Origin: Bicyclus anynana
Lineage: Eukaryota; Arthropoda; Insecta; Lepidoptera; Nymphalidae
NCBI RefSeq assembly: GCF_947172395.1
Contig: NC_069110.1
Span: 6,206,127-6,270,126, forward strand
Length of the DNA: 64,000 nucleotides
Direction of reading: 5' to 3'
Shown piece by piece: positions 54,459-64,000 of the stretch. The notes under the pieces were generated by a model. It was not told the origin of the DNA. It did no database searches and saw only the letters and a program-made list of their open reading frames with translations. The position numbers and the translations under genes are program-made. Numbering within the stretch: position 1 is the stretch's first letter; every line of letters begins with the position of its first letter.

Positions 54459-54782
54459 TTGACTTTAAAATGTATTCATATAAAATTGAGGAGTATGTAC
54501 ATATTAATTTCAGATTAGTTCAGATTAGTTTAATGTTTCGTACTTTTAGATTGTTTTCGTACTTAACTCTTTCAGTGAAATATTACGTAGAAGTTAGAAC
54601 ATACTTATTTGTTCTAACTTCGCGGAAGAAAACTAATTTTTCTTACTTTTCCCTATGCACCTTTTCATCTTCACCTTGCAGACAGCTGCTCTATTTACTC
54701 GTAATGTCAGCCACTGACGATCAAGTAATTTCACAAGCTTGCAGCGCTAACGGCTTGGCAGCCGATAAAACCGGTGTATCGG

Positions 54783-54836
54783 CATGATGTCATGCACATC
54801 GCGATCAACACACGATCAGTTTTATCAGACGTCAAG
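54783..54836. repeat. Second copy of the 34623-34676 repeat
   Basis: ATGATGTCATGCACATCGCG and AACACACGATCAGTTTTATC match with few changes. GATAAAAC just upstream and GTTTTATC within the block give a short inverted pair. Confidence 0.6.
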
Positions 54837-55254
54837 ATTACTATAGTTCGGTTTTCGTATTTTATATGATAGAGGTAGGAAGTGAGACGGTATGCAAAAG
54901 GCTCGCTACCTCAAAGATAAATAGAATAAACGCCGTTCTTCTCATTTCCTATTTTATCCTCTAGGTCATATTTGTTTGTACGCGCAAGTACTTACAGGTC
55001 TTTATCGTGTGGCAAGTGAGAAATCTGACGCCCGGTGCGATGATACGAGTACGAACGTGTTTGTTATTGTTTTATAGTTTTTCAATTGATACTGCATTTT
55101 CTTGTAACGTGGATATTCTTACATTGTTCATAAAAGAATACGCGTCTTTTTTATTATTTTGCATCAGAGATTTTATAAGAGAGATATGTCACTAGCTCGT
55201 CAAAACTGTGGCTAACAAAAGCGGCAAGATGTCTTGAGTCGCATAAACAACAAC
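54837..55254. other. Intron, no feature
   Basis: AT-rich; short open frames only. Confidence 0.4.
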
Positions 55255-55410
55255 GAAAATTATTTAAATAAATTAAATCTACATATGTCGAGTTGTTCAG
55301 GAACTGTAAAAACTGTATATACATAAATATATATAATGGAATTAAACACAACATTTTGTGTGTTAGTGGTGGTAGTATTCAGACCACTTTTCGCGGTAAA
55401 TTTCACTTGG
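55255..55410. mobile_element. One arm of the foldback element
   Basis: CTACATATGTCGAGTTGTTC, AACTGTATATACATAAATAT, AATTAAACACAACATTTTGT and ACCACTTTTCGCGGTAAATT align with the right arm of 12282-12849. Confidence 0.65.
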
Positions 55411-56170
55411 TCGTCCGTCTGTCTGTCTGTTAGGAACGCGTGAAGGTATCAAGCTGAAATTCGTATCAAATACTCAGGTCTAGTGTCCTTTACAGCTGTA
55501 AAACGCAATACGCATATGTCCATTTATTCCGCATATTTTGAAACCCATAAATACTACTTCCCGTCGACAAAGGATCTTGAAATTTGGTCGGTTGGGGTCT
55601 CACGGTACAGGTACCTAACAGAAAAATTCAGAAAATCTTAAAGCTGTAGTTAGTTATACCATCAAAAAAATTTTGATTGTATCTTTAACTATTAACAACA
55701 TTTTTAAACGGCGAAGACGAACTTATCGCCGCGCGGCGTCTTCGAATTTTACAATGTTTAGATTTACCAGTATATTCCTTAGTAGTGTGCAACAGTATTA
55801 TTATTGAACAATGACACTACCATTTAACTCCAAGAAGTTCATTTCCACGTTATTTTTCCTTTTCCGGCCTTAACAATCTTATTTCCTACAAATGATTAGG
55901 TACGGAAATCATCCTATATGTTTACAATCATTATATTTTTAACTGGTGTAGTACATTCATGTAAGTGAAATATTTCTATTAATTACTTACTTATTACTTA
56001 TATAACTTTATTGATTTGTAGGTTCAGTGGTTGGCCTATGTAGCTTGGAATCAATGAGGTCTTGTATTTTTCTAAATAATATTATGATTTTTTTTTCCAT
56101 GAAATTCTCAATCGCAGCCCGAAGTTAAGATGGTGGTCTAATACTCTCGTACCTCGAAGGTCACGTTAAT
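55411..56170. other. Intron with dispersed-repeat scraps
   Basis: GTCCGTCTGTCTGTCTGTTA, AACGCGTGAAGGTATCAAGC and CTCAGGTCTAGTGTCC are the same scrap family as 7330-7480. CGGCGAAGACG...CGCCGCGCGGCGTCTTCG at 55711-55745 has an inverted GAAGACG pair. The rest is featureless. Confidence 0.45.
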
Positions 56171-56286
56171 GGTTAGTGTCCATATATCCGCATCGTATGT
56201 ATTGGACGCATCGCATCAAACGGATTGTAGTATTCTTTGTATGGAAATGAACCCGATCCGTATCGTACTGCACGAATCTACCGTAG
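56171..56286. mobile_element. MITE family I fragment
   Basis: GGTTAGTGTCCATATATCCG, TTGGACGCATCGCATCAAAC and GATCCGTATCGTACTGCACG resemble the left part of 35649-35864. Confidence 0.6.
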
Positions 56287-56438
56287 GAAGTAGGGCAGGG
56301 CAGGGATAGGGAAGAAGTGCACACAAGTCAAAGCGAAGCTTGACCAATCCGCTAGTATTATTGTTTGAATATAGAGGTACATCTCTATTAACTGTCTATT
56401 GGTAACGAAGCAACGCAATGCAATCAAAATATACTCAA

Positions 56439-56638
56439 CTAGCTGATGCCGCGCGGTTTCACCCGCGCGGTTCCCGTTCCCGTGGGAATACCGAGATAAT
56501 AAATAGCATATAGCCTTCCTCGATAAATGGACTATCTAACACTAAAAGAATTTTTCAAATCGGACCAGTAGTTCCTGAGATTAGCGCGTTCAATCAAACA
56601 AACAAACCAGCTCTTCAGCTTTATAATATTAGTATAGA
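56439..56638 (-). mobile_element. Helitron, full-length 200 bp
   Basis: CTAG CTGATGCCGCGCGGTTTCA and TTTATAATATTAGTATAGA ends; collinear with 49853-50052 along its whole length with modest divergence. Confidence 0.9.
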
Positions 56639-57890
56639 TTAAATCATCGAATCCATAATGTCAAACGTTACCTACGTGTAAGCCCCCATTCGCACGATAG
56701 TTTTTTTAACGGACGTTCAAAAAGCGTTCAAATACAACAAATGCATTCCTGAGTAGGTATGTGTTCACACGACAGCGTTTTTAAAACTTACTTTGTTTGA
56801 CAATATTATTGCACGTATGCGGAGAAACTAAGCATGTAGTCTGTACATATTTTGTGAGTCTTTGGCTGATAATTATATGATCATGTATTTTACTTTACTA
56901 TGTTAGATGTAAAAAGAAAACCCTTGCACTGTCGCCCTGCATCATCGCACCGTTGACGGGACCTTGCTCAACCCTTTCTAAATATTCATAAAAACCATTA
57001 ATATGCGGGGTCTATTTGCATATTTATCGGAGAAGGTCAAATTGACATTATTGTAATAAAAGAGCTAAGTTCGATACAACATACCGGACGTGCATAGTAA
57101 ACGACGTCAGCAGTTAATTTATAGAACACTGATTAATCGCTGAGACAGGACTCAGGCAAATTCACTGACTTTGACGTATTCTAGTTGACATATACGAAAT
57201 TGAGATTCTATGTAACAAATGTCACCCGGCGCCTACTGACAACCCTTCGTGGATATCATACAGTATACATCTATGCCATTTGTCAGATGATTTATTTCAA
57301 TAGGTTGTCAATAAATACCAAATTAGAGTATAGGTCAGCAGGAGGCTCATTGACGAAAATTCACTCTAGCTTACCTCCAAAGCCTTAACTAACAGCCGAA
57401 GGTTGCCAATTTATTTGAGATTTTTCAAAGTATATATTGTATACAATATGCGCACGATCTTACCTAAGATACCTTACTTAAGCTCGTGCCTTCTATAAAA
57501 ATATGCTTTTATTATGGTAAACTTTATATTAGCCGATGTACGTCGACTGCTGGATATAGGCATCTTGTAATCATGAATATATGTCCTGTTCTTGTAATAA
57601 ACTGAATAATATTGCGGCGTTTGTGACCAGCGGCCTTTCGATTGATATAATGTCGCCAGACCACCTATTGGGGAGTCGATCAAAACTGCGTTAGTGCGTG
57701 GTTGTCATTCTACCACCTTAACTAACTTGGCTCTTCTGTGAATCTCCTCATTTCTCATACGATCACACAGAGATACGTGCGGTGTGTCTCTAAGCCTTCC
57801 TAGGAGTCCCATAAAAGTATGCGCAGTAGTTATATAAAGGTGCTGATAGACTTAAGCATTCATTTGTAATGAGCATTCGTGCGAATGATA
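56639..57890. other. Intron, no strong feature
   Basis: GTTGACATATACGAAATTGA near 57183 repeats a phrase at 7912-7935 (TTGACATAATATACGAAATT) and resembles one near 35548, so part of this is an old dispersed repeat. No credible frame. Confidence 0.4.
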
Positions 57891-58160
57891 CATCACAGAA
57901 AAATACGAAAACATTTTAGCGAGCATTCTATCGAGCGGTCTGGCGAGCATTCTAGCGAGCAGACTTTCCTGAAGCTTTTGGCCGATAGGAATGTCTTTGA
58001 CGAGCATCGATTAGAGTCTTTGCAAGAATTCTCAAGATGTTTGCAGTAATATTTGGCTCTGTGATTGGCTCGGCTCGTTGTTCAGTTCGAAAAATATAAA
58101 AACGGCGAATGCTCGATGTTCTGGTACAAGTGAATACTCAAGTCAGTCAGCACCTTAACA
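57891..58160 (+). promoter_or_regulatory. Core-promoter-like segment of unknown use
   Basis: Short repeats GCGAGCATTCTA(T/G)CGAGC (57918-57961) precede TATAAAAA at 58095-58102. TCAGTCAGCACC at 58143 contains an initiator motif, although its spacing of about 50 nt is long. No coding exon with a matching donor was found after it. It may belong to a decayed LTR or gene. Confidence 0.2.
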
Positions 58161-58884
58161 AGTTAATATGATACTTGGCTTAATTAGTTAAAAGATGCTA
58201 ACCCAATTAAGGTTTTATTTAATTACAGCAGTTCACATGTTGGAGTTTGTATAGTGTATACGTGTAGGTATATCCGTATAGTCAAAAGCGATAATTAATG
58301 AGTCATTAGCGAACCCCAAACTCGGATTATGTACCTATAATTTTTTATCTACCTTTATATCATAAAACCTCAATTTTCAATTACGATGACTATGATGCAC
58401 ATGTAATAAATTTAAAATGTAGTAATATTAAAAAAATATATTTAAAAGAACTTCATTTAGAACAGTATATAGCTTTTACTATAAAAATAAAGGTTTTATT
58501 ATTTGATTAACAGAACATAACACGAAAATTCAAGAAATTAAACTTACTTTTGTTGTTTAAAAAATTCAAAAAATATACGAATATTGACCAATGAACATTG
58601 CGTTTTTATTATTAACTATTGAATCTATAGTTTAGTAAAGATAAGATATACATTACCGAAAAACTTGAACAAGTCTATGATCTTTGACTAACATGGTAAA
58701 TCATGCAATATTGTGCCTACCAACTTACATATTATTATAAAATTTATAAATCAAAATCAATTTTTAGTTTGTTAAATACTAAATATAATAATCATTCACG
58801 CTTAGATAAATATTTAACGAAAAAAATTAGCCTACAAATTATATAATTTCAGGTCAGTTTTCAAAAACATGATATATTAACATC
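58161..58884. other. AT-rich intron, no feature
   Basis: Very AT-rich; nothing recognised. Confidence 0.45.
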
Positions 58885-58930
58885 GTTCGGAACCCTCTTC
58901 ACGCGAGTTCAACTCGCACTTGTCCGGTTT
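58885..58930 (-). repeat. Dispersed repeat family G, inverted end
   Basis: TCGGAACCCTCTTCACGCGA and GTTCAACTCGCACTTGTCCG then GTTTT mirror 41443-41500. Confidence 0.55.
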
Positions 58931-59262
58931 TATTAAATAAAGTAGAACAGGATCGGCACACAACTTACTTAATTTTAAAACTCCCGTGTTTCTTTCAAAA
59001 ACTTCGCTTCGTTCGGTTCATAAAATCTGGAGTAAGTAGTTTTTTAAGCCCTTATTATAAAATCGATTTATAAATATAGTGTGATTGTGTGTATTTGGGC
59101 CAAAGGATACGCCCAGCATACAACAGCGTTGGTTTAATAATAGTACGTTTAAAATGCCGGAAATGTGTAACAGTGCACGGTGTTAATATTGGAAGTCCTT
59201 CGGGAAGTAATTGAGTAATTTAAGGTTAAATTTACACGAATCGGTTTAGCACCGCCTTCCAA

Positions 59263-59332
59263 CTGATCAGCAGGTATAATATGTTCTACCTGCTGATCAG
59301 TAGGTACATCATATTATCAGTACATCATATTA
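59263..59332. repeat. Hairpin plus short tandem duplication
   Basis: CTGATCAGCAGGTA (59263-59276) pairs exactly with 59287-59300; then AGTACATCATATTA-type text is duplicated (about 59301-59332). Confidence 0.7.
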
Positions 59333-59428
59333 AGACATGTTATTTTTCACTTTTTAGTTCGGTCGGTATACGTTGTATGTTTATGAAGTCGGTTGTATTG
59401 AGAACCTCCTCCTTTTTTTGAAGTCGGT

Positions 59429-59630
59429 TTAAAATCATGTATTTTTTCAAATTTTCGCTGTCGTACATTTTGTGACGTCATAATGTTACTTGATGTACTA
59501 ATGTACGTCAAACTAATTGTTAACTAATATTTTTGTCAAACGCTCCGTTTGTAAGAGATTTGTTAGAGTAACGTCATGAAACAGTTAGACCCTCATGGCC
59601 GACAGGCATTTTGGCTCGTATTGTCAAAAA
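59429..59630 (+). mobile_element. MITE family D, partial
   Basis: TTAAAATCATGTATTTTTTC, GTCAAACGCTCCGTTTGTAA, GTAACGTCATGAAACAGTTA and GACAGGCATTTTGGCTCGTA; both outer ends are missing. It runs directly into the GC-rich module at 59632. Confidence 0.7.
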
Positions 59631-59631
59631 A

Positions 59632-60430
59632 TGCGAGCGACGGGGGAAAGACTGCGTGGATATGGAATCGTGGGTGCGGGGAAGTGAGGTGCATCAGTGG
59701 TGGGTTTTCATACATCGCTACACGCACCCCGGCCCGCGTGGACCATCGGAACTGTTACGAACGATATTGCCATGTCATCGTAAGTGCCTGCGCCTCCAGG
59801 TTCGGCCACTTGGAGGAGCTCACGAGGGAGAGAACATAAAATAGACGACGGGTCTTCTCCGGCCCGTGTAAAACGGGTCGGGGGTACGGGCCTCGAGGCA
59901 ATGCCTCCTTGCCCGGGCCTGTCGCGGGGGATCTTTCTCCGCCGGTGTTTTCTTTTAACCCCTCGCGGGGTTGAGGCCAATAGGCCTAAAGGTTTGGTGC
60001 TTCTTCAGCTCCGGTGGCCCCGCGCGGACTGCGATTTCTCGCTATCATGCGTCGGGGGAGCAGCGGGTTCAGTTGGAGAAGTGTCGGAGTAGGGCAGCTA
60101 GTTACATGAAACAGCTCTCTCGAAACTATTTCGACAGAGCTGCCATCCATCCCAACCAACTAGTGGTTGAGGCCTGCAACTACACTCCCAACCTTAACGC
60201 TAACTTCAAGCAGAGGCGTCCCAAAAACGTCCTTTACGATCCAGACGATGACATGACGACCGACAATGCTTCCCGGGCAACACAATCACAAGCAACACAG
60301 CGTCTTCGCCGGCGAAGACGAGGTCCCCGATATCTAACGTCACCCGGACGTGGGTTTTCTAACGATCTCGGGGGGCGTCCGGACTGATGGACCCACATGG
60401 AGCCATCGGCACTTACTCAACACGAAAAAA
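59632..60430 (+). mobile_element. Composite LINE relic: GC-rich module plus Jockey-type C-terminus
   Basis: 59632-59790 is copy 3 of the dispersed module (GAAGTGAGGTGCATCAGTGG). After GC-rich sequence of LINE character (GGCCTGTCGCGGGGGATCTT; frame RPIGLKVWCFFSSGGPARTA) it ends with a Jockey-style C-terminus: LSRNYFDRAAIHPNQLVVEA, CNYTPNLNANFKQRRPKNVL, YDPDDDMTTDNA, then a stop. ORF1-like and ORF2-tail-like parts side by side imply a large internal deletion. It lies 170 bp upstream of the shared exon. Overlapping frames are by-products. Confidence 0.6.
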
Positions 60431-60602
60431 AAAAACGAAGTAGGGCAGCGATCCCTGCTTGGATGGCCGCTACTGGTCCTAGGCCCTGTAGGTATATTGA
60501 GAGCCCGGCCATCAGCGCTTCAACGATCACCCGGACGACGGCTGTCAATAACATAACATAAAATAAACATTGTAACTGTAGGTTTATTTTTTTTTTCAAC
60601 AG
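60431..60602 (+). other. Acceptor region of the shared exon
   Basis: A T-rich tract (GGTTTATTTTTTTTTTCAAC) leads to AG at 60601-60602. A short GC-rich stretch upstream (ATCACCCGGACGACGGC) is probably more LINE sequence. Confidence 0.6.
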
Positions 60603-60745
60603 GTGCGCATTTACGGCGCGCAGCAACGCAAGAGGCTGAGAAACGTCGCGCGTCTCTCGGCAACGTGCCCGCCGTTCGCCACCGCGCTTCGGACGCCTTC
60701 CTCGATCCGCATCACGCGGCCATTTTGTTCAGAGACTCGAGAGGG
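60603..60745 (+). CDS. SNF4Agamma: AMPK gamma shared exon just before the CBS core
   Basis: 143 nt from a TTTTTTTTTTCAACAG acceptor to a GTGAGT donor; enters in phase 1 and leaves in phase 0. After the split codon (Gly from start C, Ser via the microexon) it reads AHLRRAATQEAEKRRASLGN, then VPAVRHRASDAFLDPHHAAI and LFRDSRG. The other two frames contain stops. RASDAFLDPHHAAILFRDSRG-type sequence is, as I recall, conserved in insect SNF4Agamma immediately before LPVADPFLEKV and the first CBS repeat. The protein is the nucleotide-sensing regulatory subunit of the AMPK heterotrimer. The CBS exons must lie beyond 64000. CpG-rich composition and strong splice sites set it apart from its surroundings. 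Confidence 0.85.
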
Positions 60746-60901
60746 GTGAGTAGTTGAGCTTAACCTTGAATTAAAACAGCGAAATCAGTTCCCATAACCT
60801 CTACGTGGGAAAGTGTATACGAATATGTATATGTGATTACGGTATATTATGGATCTGAAAGTTTTTTTTTGCTATGAATTTTAAATTTTAGGAGTGGATA
60901 T

Positions 60902-60983
60902 GACTCTCGGTAGCTCAACCTCTCTCATTCTGAGATGAGACTTGTGCTCAGCAACGAGCCGAATATGTGTTGATAATGATGAC
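60902..60983 (+). mobile_element. SINE family B, 3' scrap
   Basis: AACCTCTCTCATTCTGAGAT and TGCTCAGCAACGAGCCGAAT match the last 80 bp of the family. Confidence 0.7.
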
Positions 60984-61296
60984 TCTCGGTGTTTAGTCTG
61001 ACCCCTGTATCGACCACTTTAACTTTAAAACAATCGTACGGGATAGTATTACATTAATTTCGTTTTCTACTCATTTACTAAACTTAGACATCATCATTGG
61101 TTTGTATGAGGCATGATTTTAGTCATGTGTAAGCATGTGTAAGATATTGAAGACCCGTATCTCGAAGCACCTTAATCAGTCAATCCCGGATATCGTAACT
61201 GAATCAAAAACATTACCCCGCGGAGTCCAACATTTTCACTCTACACCCGCCCATAACTTTTTTAGGCTCCATATCCCCTCACCCGTTAGTAGGAGT

Positions 61297-61420
61297 AGTA
61301 TTAAACGAATTTTTGATTTGGTAGTTCGGATCAGTAGACGCACTTGTACGACTTTCTATACAAAAAATAATACGATCCGTTTGATGCAATGCGTACGATG
61401 CGTATCTGTGAACGCCTACC
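61297..61420. mobile_element. MITE family I fragment
   Basis: TATTAAACGAATTTTTGATT, GACGCACTTGTACGACTTTC and GTACGATGCGTATCTGTGAA then CGCCTAC; the right half of the family. Confidence 0.6.
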
Positions 61421-62610
61421 ATAACAATGATATTGCATATATGTATTACTTTATTGAATTACATGCATTACTTTGAATGCGGTTACTAAAGCGGTCGCTT
61501 GTAGAGTTCAAGAATGCGACGTCCATGCTCAGTGATGCGTTCTAATATAATGATTCAGTTCACTTGTGATTATGATTACCATATCTATAATAGCAATCAG
61601 GACAACTTGCTTTTTGGGCCTGGACATATCACAAAACTTTTTTTTTAACACGTAGGTACCAAAATTGCAAAGTGCCGGCAAGAAAAATCATGTTATTATT
61701 TTTATAGTGATTATTATTTGAAACCTTTTTTATTATGCCAGAAAAGCTAAATTACCATTACTTGCGTTGATAATAAACTTTTAAACTATGAATTTTCGCC
61801 TACACCATTTAGTTTATTTTAGTGAATAACAAAAAATGTACTCTTTATTTACAACCAATTAAAAAAAAACAGTACTTTTTCAAAAGACTCCTCAGGCAGT
61901 GACCATAGTAAAGGTAAACATGATATTATTACGAATATATAGCTTAGCTGGAATTAAGCGTTTTTGTGATCGACACTTTCAAAGTTTTGGAATCTTGTGT
62001 CACATGTGGCCGTTATGATGTCCTATAGAATCCTATAATCAATTGTTTATTTATTTTTGATTAATTATCTTTATATTTATTTTCTATTTTTTTAACGACC
62101 CTGGCTAAACTCAGATGCTCGCACCTAAAACTGTCGTGAATTATTATATGGATTTTGAATTTCTTCACATCTATAACTACGTACTTTATTTTAAATTTTA
62201 TCTTCGTTGTTCAAATAAGTTATAAATGGTCGTGTGACATGAAAAATGGCTTTAAAAGTGTAATACCGCGACGACTGTCTGGGACTACTCCGGGGATATC
62301 AATCGGATGGCCACATTACTTGTGATAGCGTTTATTTTCATACGACATTGGCAGGGTACCGTGGTATCCTAGGGTTACTCACAGTTGGTCGGCACACACG
62401 ATACGGGCAATTTAGTTGAACCACAAAACTATAGAAATCTTATGCGAGTTGTTTAAGTTGAATCGGAAAAAAATCTTCTATTTAAAAGTAATAGACTAAT
62501 TCTCTGAAATATTATTATGAAAGCAAAGTGGGTAACTATGTTTGTTATTCCTTCTCGTTGCAATTACTGACTGACTCACTGACTTAGCTAAGATTTGGAT
62601 TAGAGATATA
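61421..62610. other. Intron, no feature
   Basis: AT-rich, with a GC-richer patch at 62260-62420 that I could not assign. No next AMPK gamma exon was found in any frame. Confidence 0.45.
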
Positions 62611-63057
62611 TACACTATGCTAGGGAGTATTTCCCGTAACTCTAGGGTTGTATTCTATAAGGAAAATTAATTGAAAATGACTAAGGAACGTGTGTTCTAA
62701 AATTAATATTTTCGGAATAAATAATATTTCTTTTGTAAATAGATCCTAAATTGGGTCCCATATATCGCATCCTTATAATAATGACGTAGCGAAACTTATT
62801 CATTGATAAATATCATGAAGTAGCTTACTAGTCAAATGCTGAGTGCCAGTTGCAATATCTCGTCGATATCGACTGTTTTACCACTACGATTACATATTTT
62901 ATAATGCAAGGATAGATAAAGACGTATGTTACATGAATAGTCGGAATTTATTAAATTACTTTGTATGAAAACATAAAAGCTTTTTTTTTAGTTAAAAAAA
63001 ATTAGTTATGCAGTTCGGCTCCTATAAGTGGACTTGTAACGTTCGCAACACCCTGTA
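62611..63057 (+). mobile_element. MITE family E, full length, 447 bp
   Basis: TACACTATGCTAGGGAGTAT at the left and GCAACACCCTGTA at the right, flanked by TA (62609-62610, 63058-63059). The interior matches 30897-31309 on the other strand (TTATGCAGTTCGGCTCCTAT, ATAATGCAAGGATAGATAAA). Confidence 0.8.
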
Positions 63058-63530
63058 TAATACCTAAATATACGCTGACTGAACACACAAGCTTATTCAG
63101 TCTTTCTTTAAGCAAGACAAATTCTTGGATCACGCCGCAAAAACTTTAGAGTGATTATAAAAACTTTAGTTTTTGAAGAACAATGTTACCTTTTGTTACG
63201 TACTAGGGTTGACGATTCCTATGAGATTTTAAAAAATTAAAAAAAAAAAAGAACTTGTTAAGAGTATTTCGAATATTTATTGCACTATCCGCTTTCCTTT
63301 CTTTAAATATTTCATTGAAGGTTGTCTGGAGGAGATCGCTTTAAACGATAAGACCGCCTTTGCGCAGTTTACTTTTCTTTTGTGTTTTCTCGTTTTATTG
63401 TAACTTTATTTTATGTTTAATAAAAATCTATTCTATTTTATTCTATTTTACAATCTCACAAACATTCGCCCATGTGATAAATGCGTCGACAATTTTTCGC
63501 AGTCAACGGTCTAGGCCTTTTGTAGGTATT

Positions 63531-63557
63531 TTTTCCCTACAAAAGGCTTATGTTCTG
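63531..63557 (+). mobile_element. RTE LINE tail scrap
   Basis: TTCCCTACAAAAGGCTTATG and TTCTGCAG match 40838-40860. CTTTTGTAGG just upstream makes a small inverted pair, and AACGGTCTAGG occurs on both sides (63506 and 63568). Confidence 0.45.
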
Positions 63558-63831
63558 CAGATCTGAACGGTCTAGGGCCACATATTCGACGGCGTATGGT
63601 CTATTTATTTCTATTTGCTATGCAAAAAACAAACTGTTCGACTTTCATACGGCTCATCTGGTCGGCAAAATCACTCGGATTTATTCGAGCTTGGTCGACG
63701 GTCGCGTGCTTTCCAGACAATGCAGTTTAATGGTAGGGAAGCCCATGATGCTAAAAGTAGATTTACTCGAGCGAGGACCTATTACTTTTGCTAGATTAGA
63801 TGGTAGCAAGAATAAATGGCTGTACGAGTAA
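63550..63831 (+). CDS. Unidentified 93-codon open frame
   Basis: An open frame from ATG 63550 (MFCRSERSRATYSTAYGLFI) ending LERGPITFARLDGSKNKWLY plus E and a stop. The second half (from about 63660) is less AT-rich than neighbouring introns and looks more protein-like than the first. No domain recognised and no obvious splice sites; its start overlaps a LINE scrap. It may be a fragment of an element or captured gene, or chance. It does not match the expected next AMPK gamma exon. Confidence 0.2.
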   Translation: MFCRSERSRATYSTAYGLFISICYAKNKLFDFHTAHLVGKITRIYSSLVDGRVLSRQCSLMVGKPMMLKVDLLERGPITFARLDGSKNKWLYE

Positions 63832-64000
63832 TTCTACTCTCTATATCATACTGAAGGAATTATATAAAAATATTCTAAATACTTGGATGATTTAGGGTCT
63901 TGACCTTTATTACTGGGAATAGTACCTCCCAAAAGCTCCATGATCCAAACAACACAATTGTTTACTATACTTACTTATGGTAGGAGGATGAGCTGATAAA

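Noticed and set aside
54350..54787. 145-codon open frame as a gene
   Set aside because: The first part is a dispersed repeat tail, the middle is AT-biased Phe/Leu/Tyr text, and the end enters another repeat; no splice or promoter context.
60746..64000. Next AMPK gamma exon (expected to start LPVADPFLEKV-like)
   Set aside because: No frame on the plus strand resembling it was found; the intron appears to run past the window.

Overview
The window looks like nuclear DNA of a moth or butterfly (Lepidoptera). It is AT-rich, almost all intron, and dense with element types familiar from that order: short Helitrons with a TATACTAATATTATAAAG-type start and a CTAG-T end, several tRNA-derived SINE families, RTE- and Jockey-type LINE scraps, and many small inverted-repeat elements (MITEs). 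I see no bacterial-type operon, rRNA, functional tRNA or CRISPR array.

One plus-strand gene explains all the convincing coding sequence. It appears to be the 5' part of the insect AMP-activated protein kinase gamma-subunit gene (SNF4Agamma, loechrig in Drosophila; related to vertebrate PRKAG2). The identification rests mainly on the exon at 60603-60745, whose peptide ends in ASDAFLDPHHAAILFRDSRG. As I remember the insect gamma proteins, this stretch lies just upstream of the first CBS repeat. The CBS (AMP/ATP-binding) exons are not in the window and should lie to the right of base 64000. Everything here is the variable, basic, Ser/Arg-rich N-terminal region.

Three alternative starts can be read. 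Start A (exon 3494-4315) continues through 4649-4850, 9624-9736, 13745-13894, 15053-15106, 15754-15879 and a 34-nt microexon at 37033-37066 into the shared exon 60603-60745. Start B (exon 20764-20913) needs the same microexon. Start C (exon 53221-54100) splices straight into the shared exon. The phases close exactly in every case: 1644, 327 and 1023 nt to the end of the shared exon (548, 109 and 341 codons). A and B reach the microexon in phase 0 and leave it in phase 1. C already ends in phase 1, so it does not need the microexon.

Layout: 1-3370 upstream DNA with a hAT-like MITE nested in a CCCTAC tract; 3371-15879 start A and six exons with intronic TEs; 15880-20470 a 29-unit, 34-bp minisatellite and a possible antisense lipocalin-like scrap; 20470-20913 start B; 20914-37032 a large intron with Harbinger-, mariner- and Helitron-type elements; 37033-37066 the microexon; 37067-53094 a TE-rich intron; 53095-54100 start C; 54101-60602 intron; 60603-60745 the shared exon; 60746-64000 the next intron, running off the window.

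Outside this gene I could support no complete gene. All exon boundaries are inferred from splice consensus and reading frame, without transcript data. Element family names are by terminal structure and memory, not by search.
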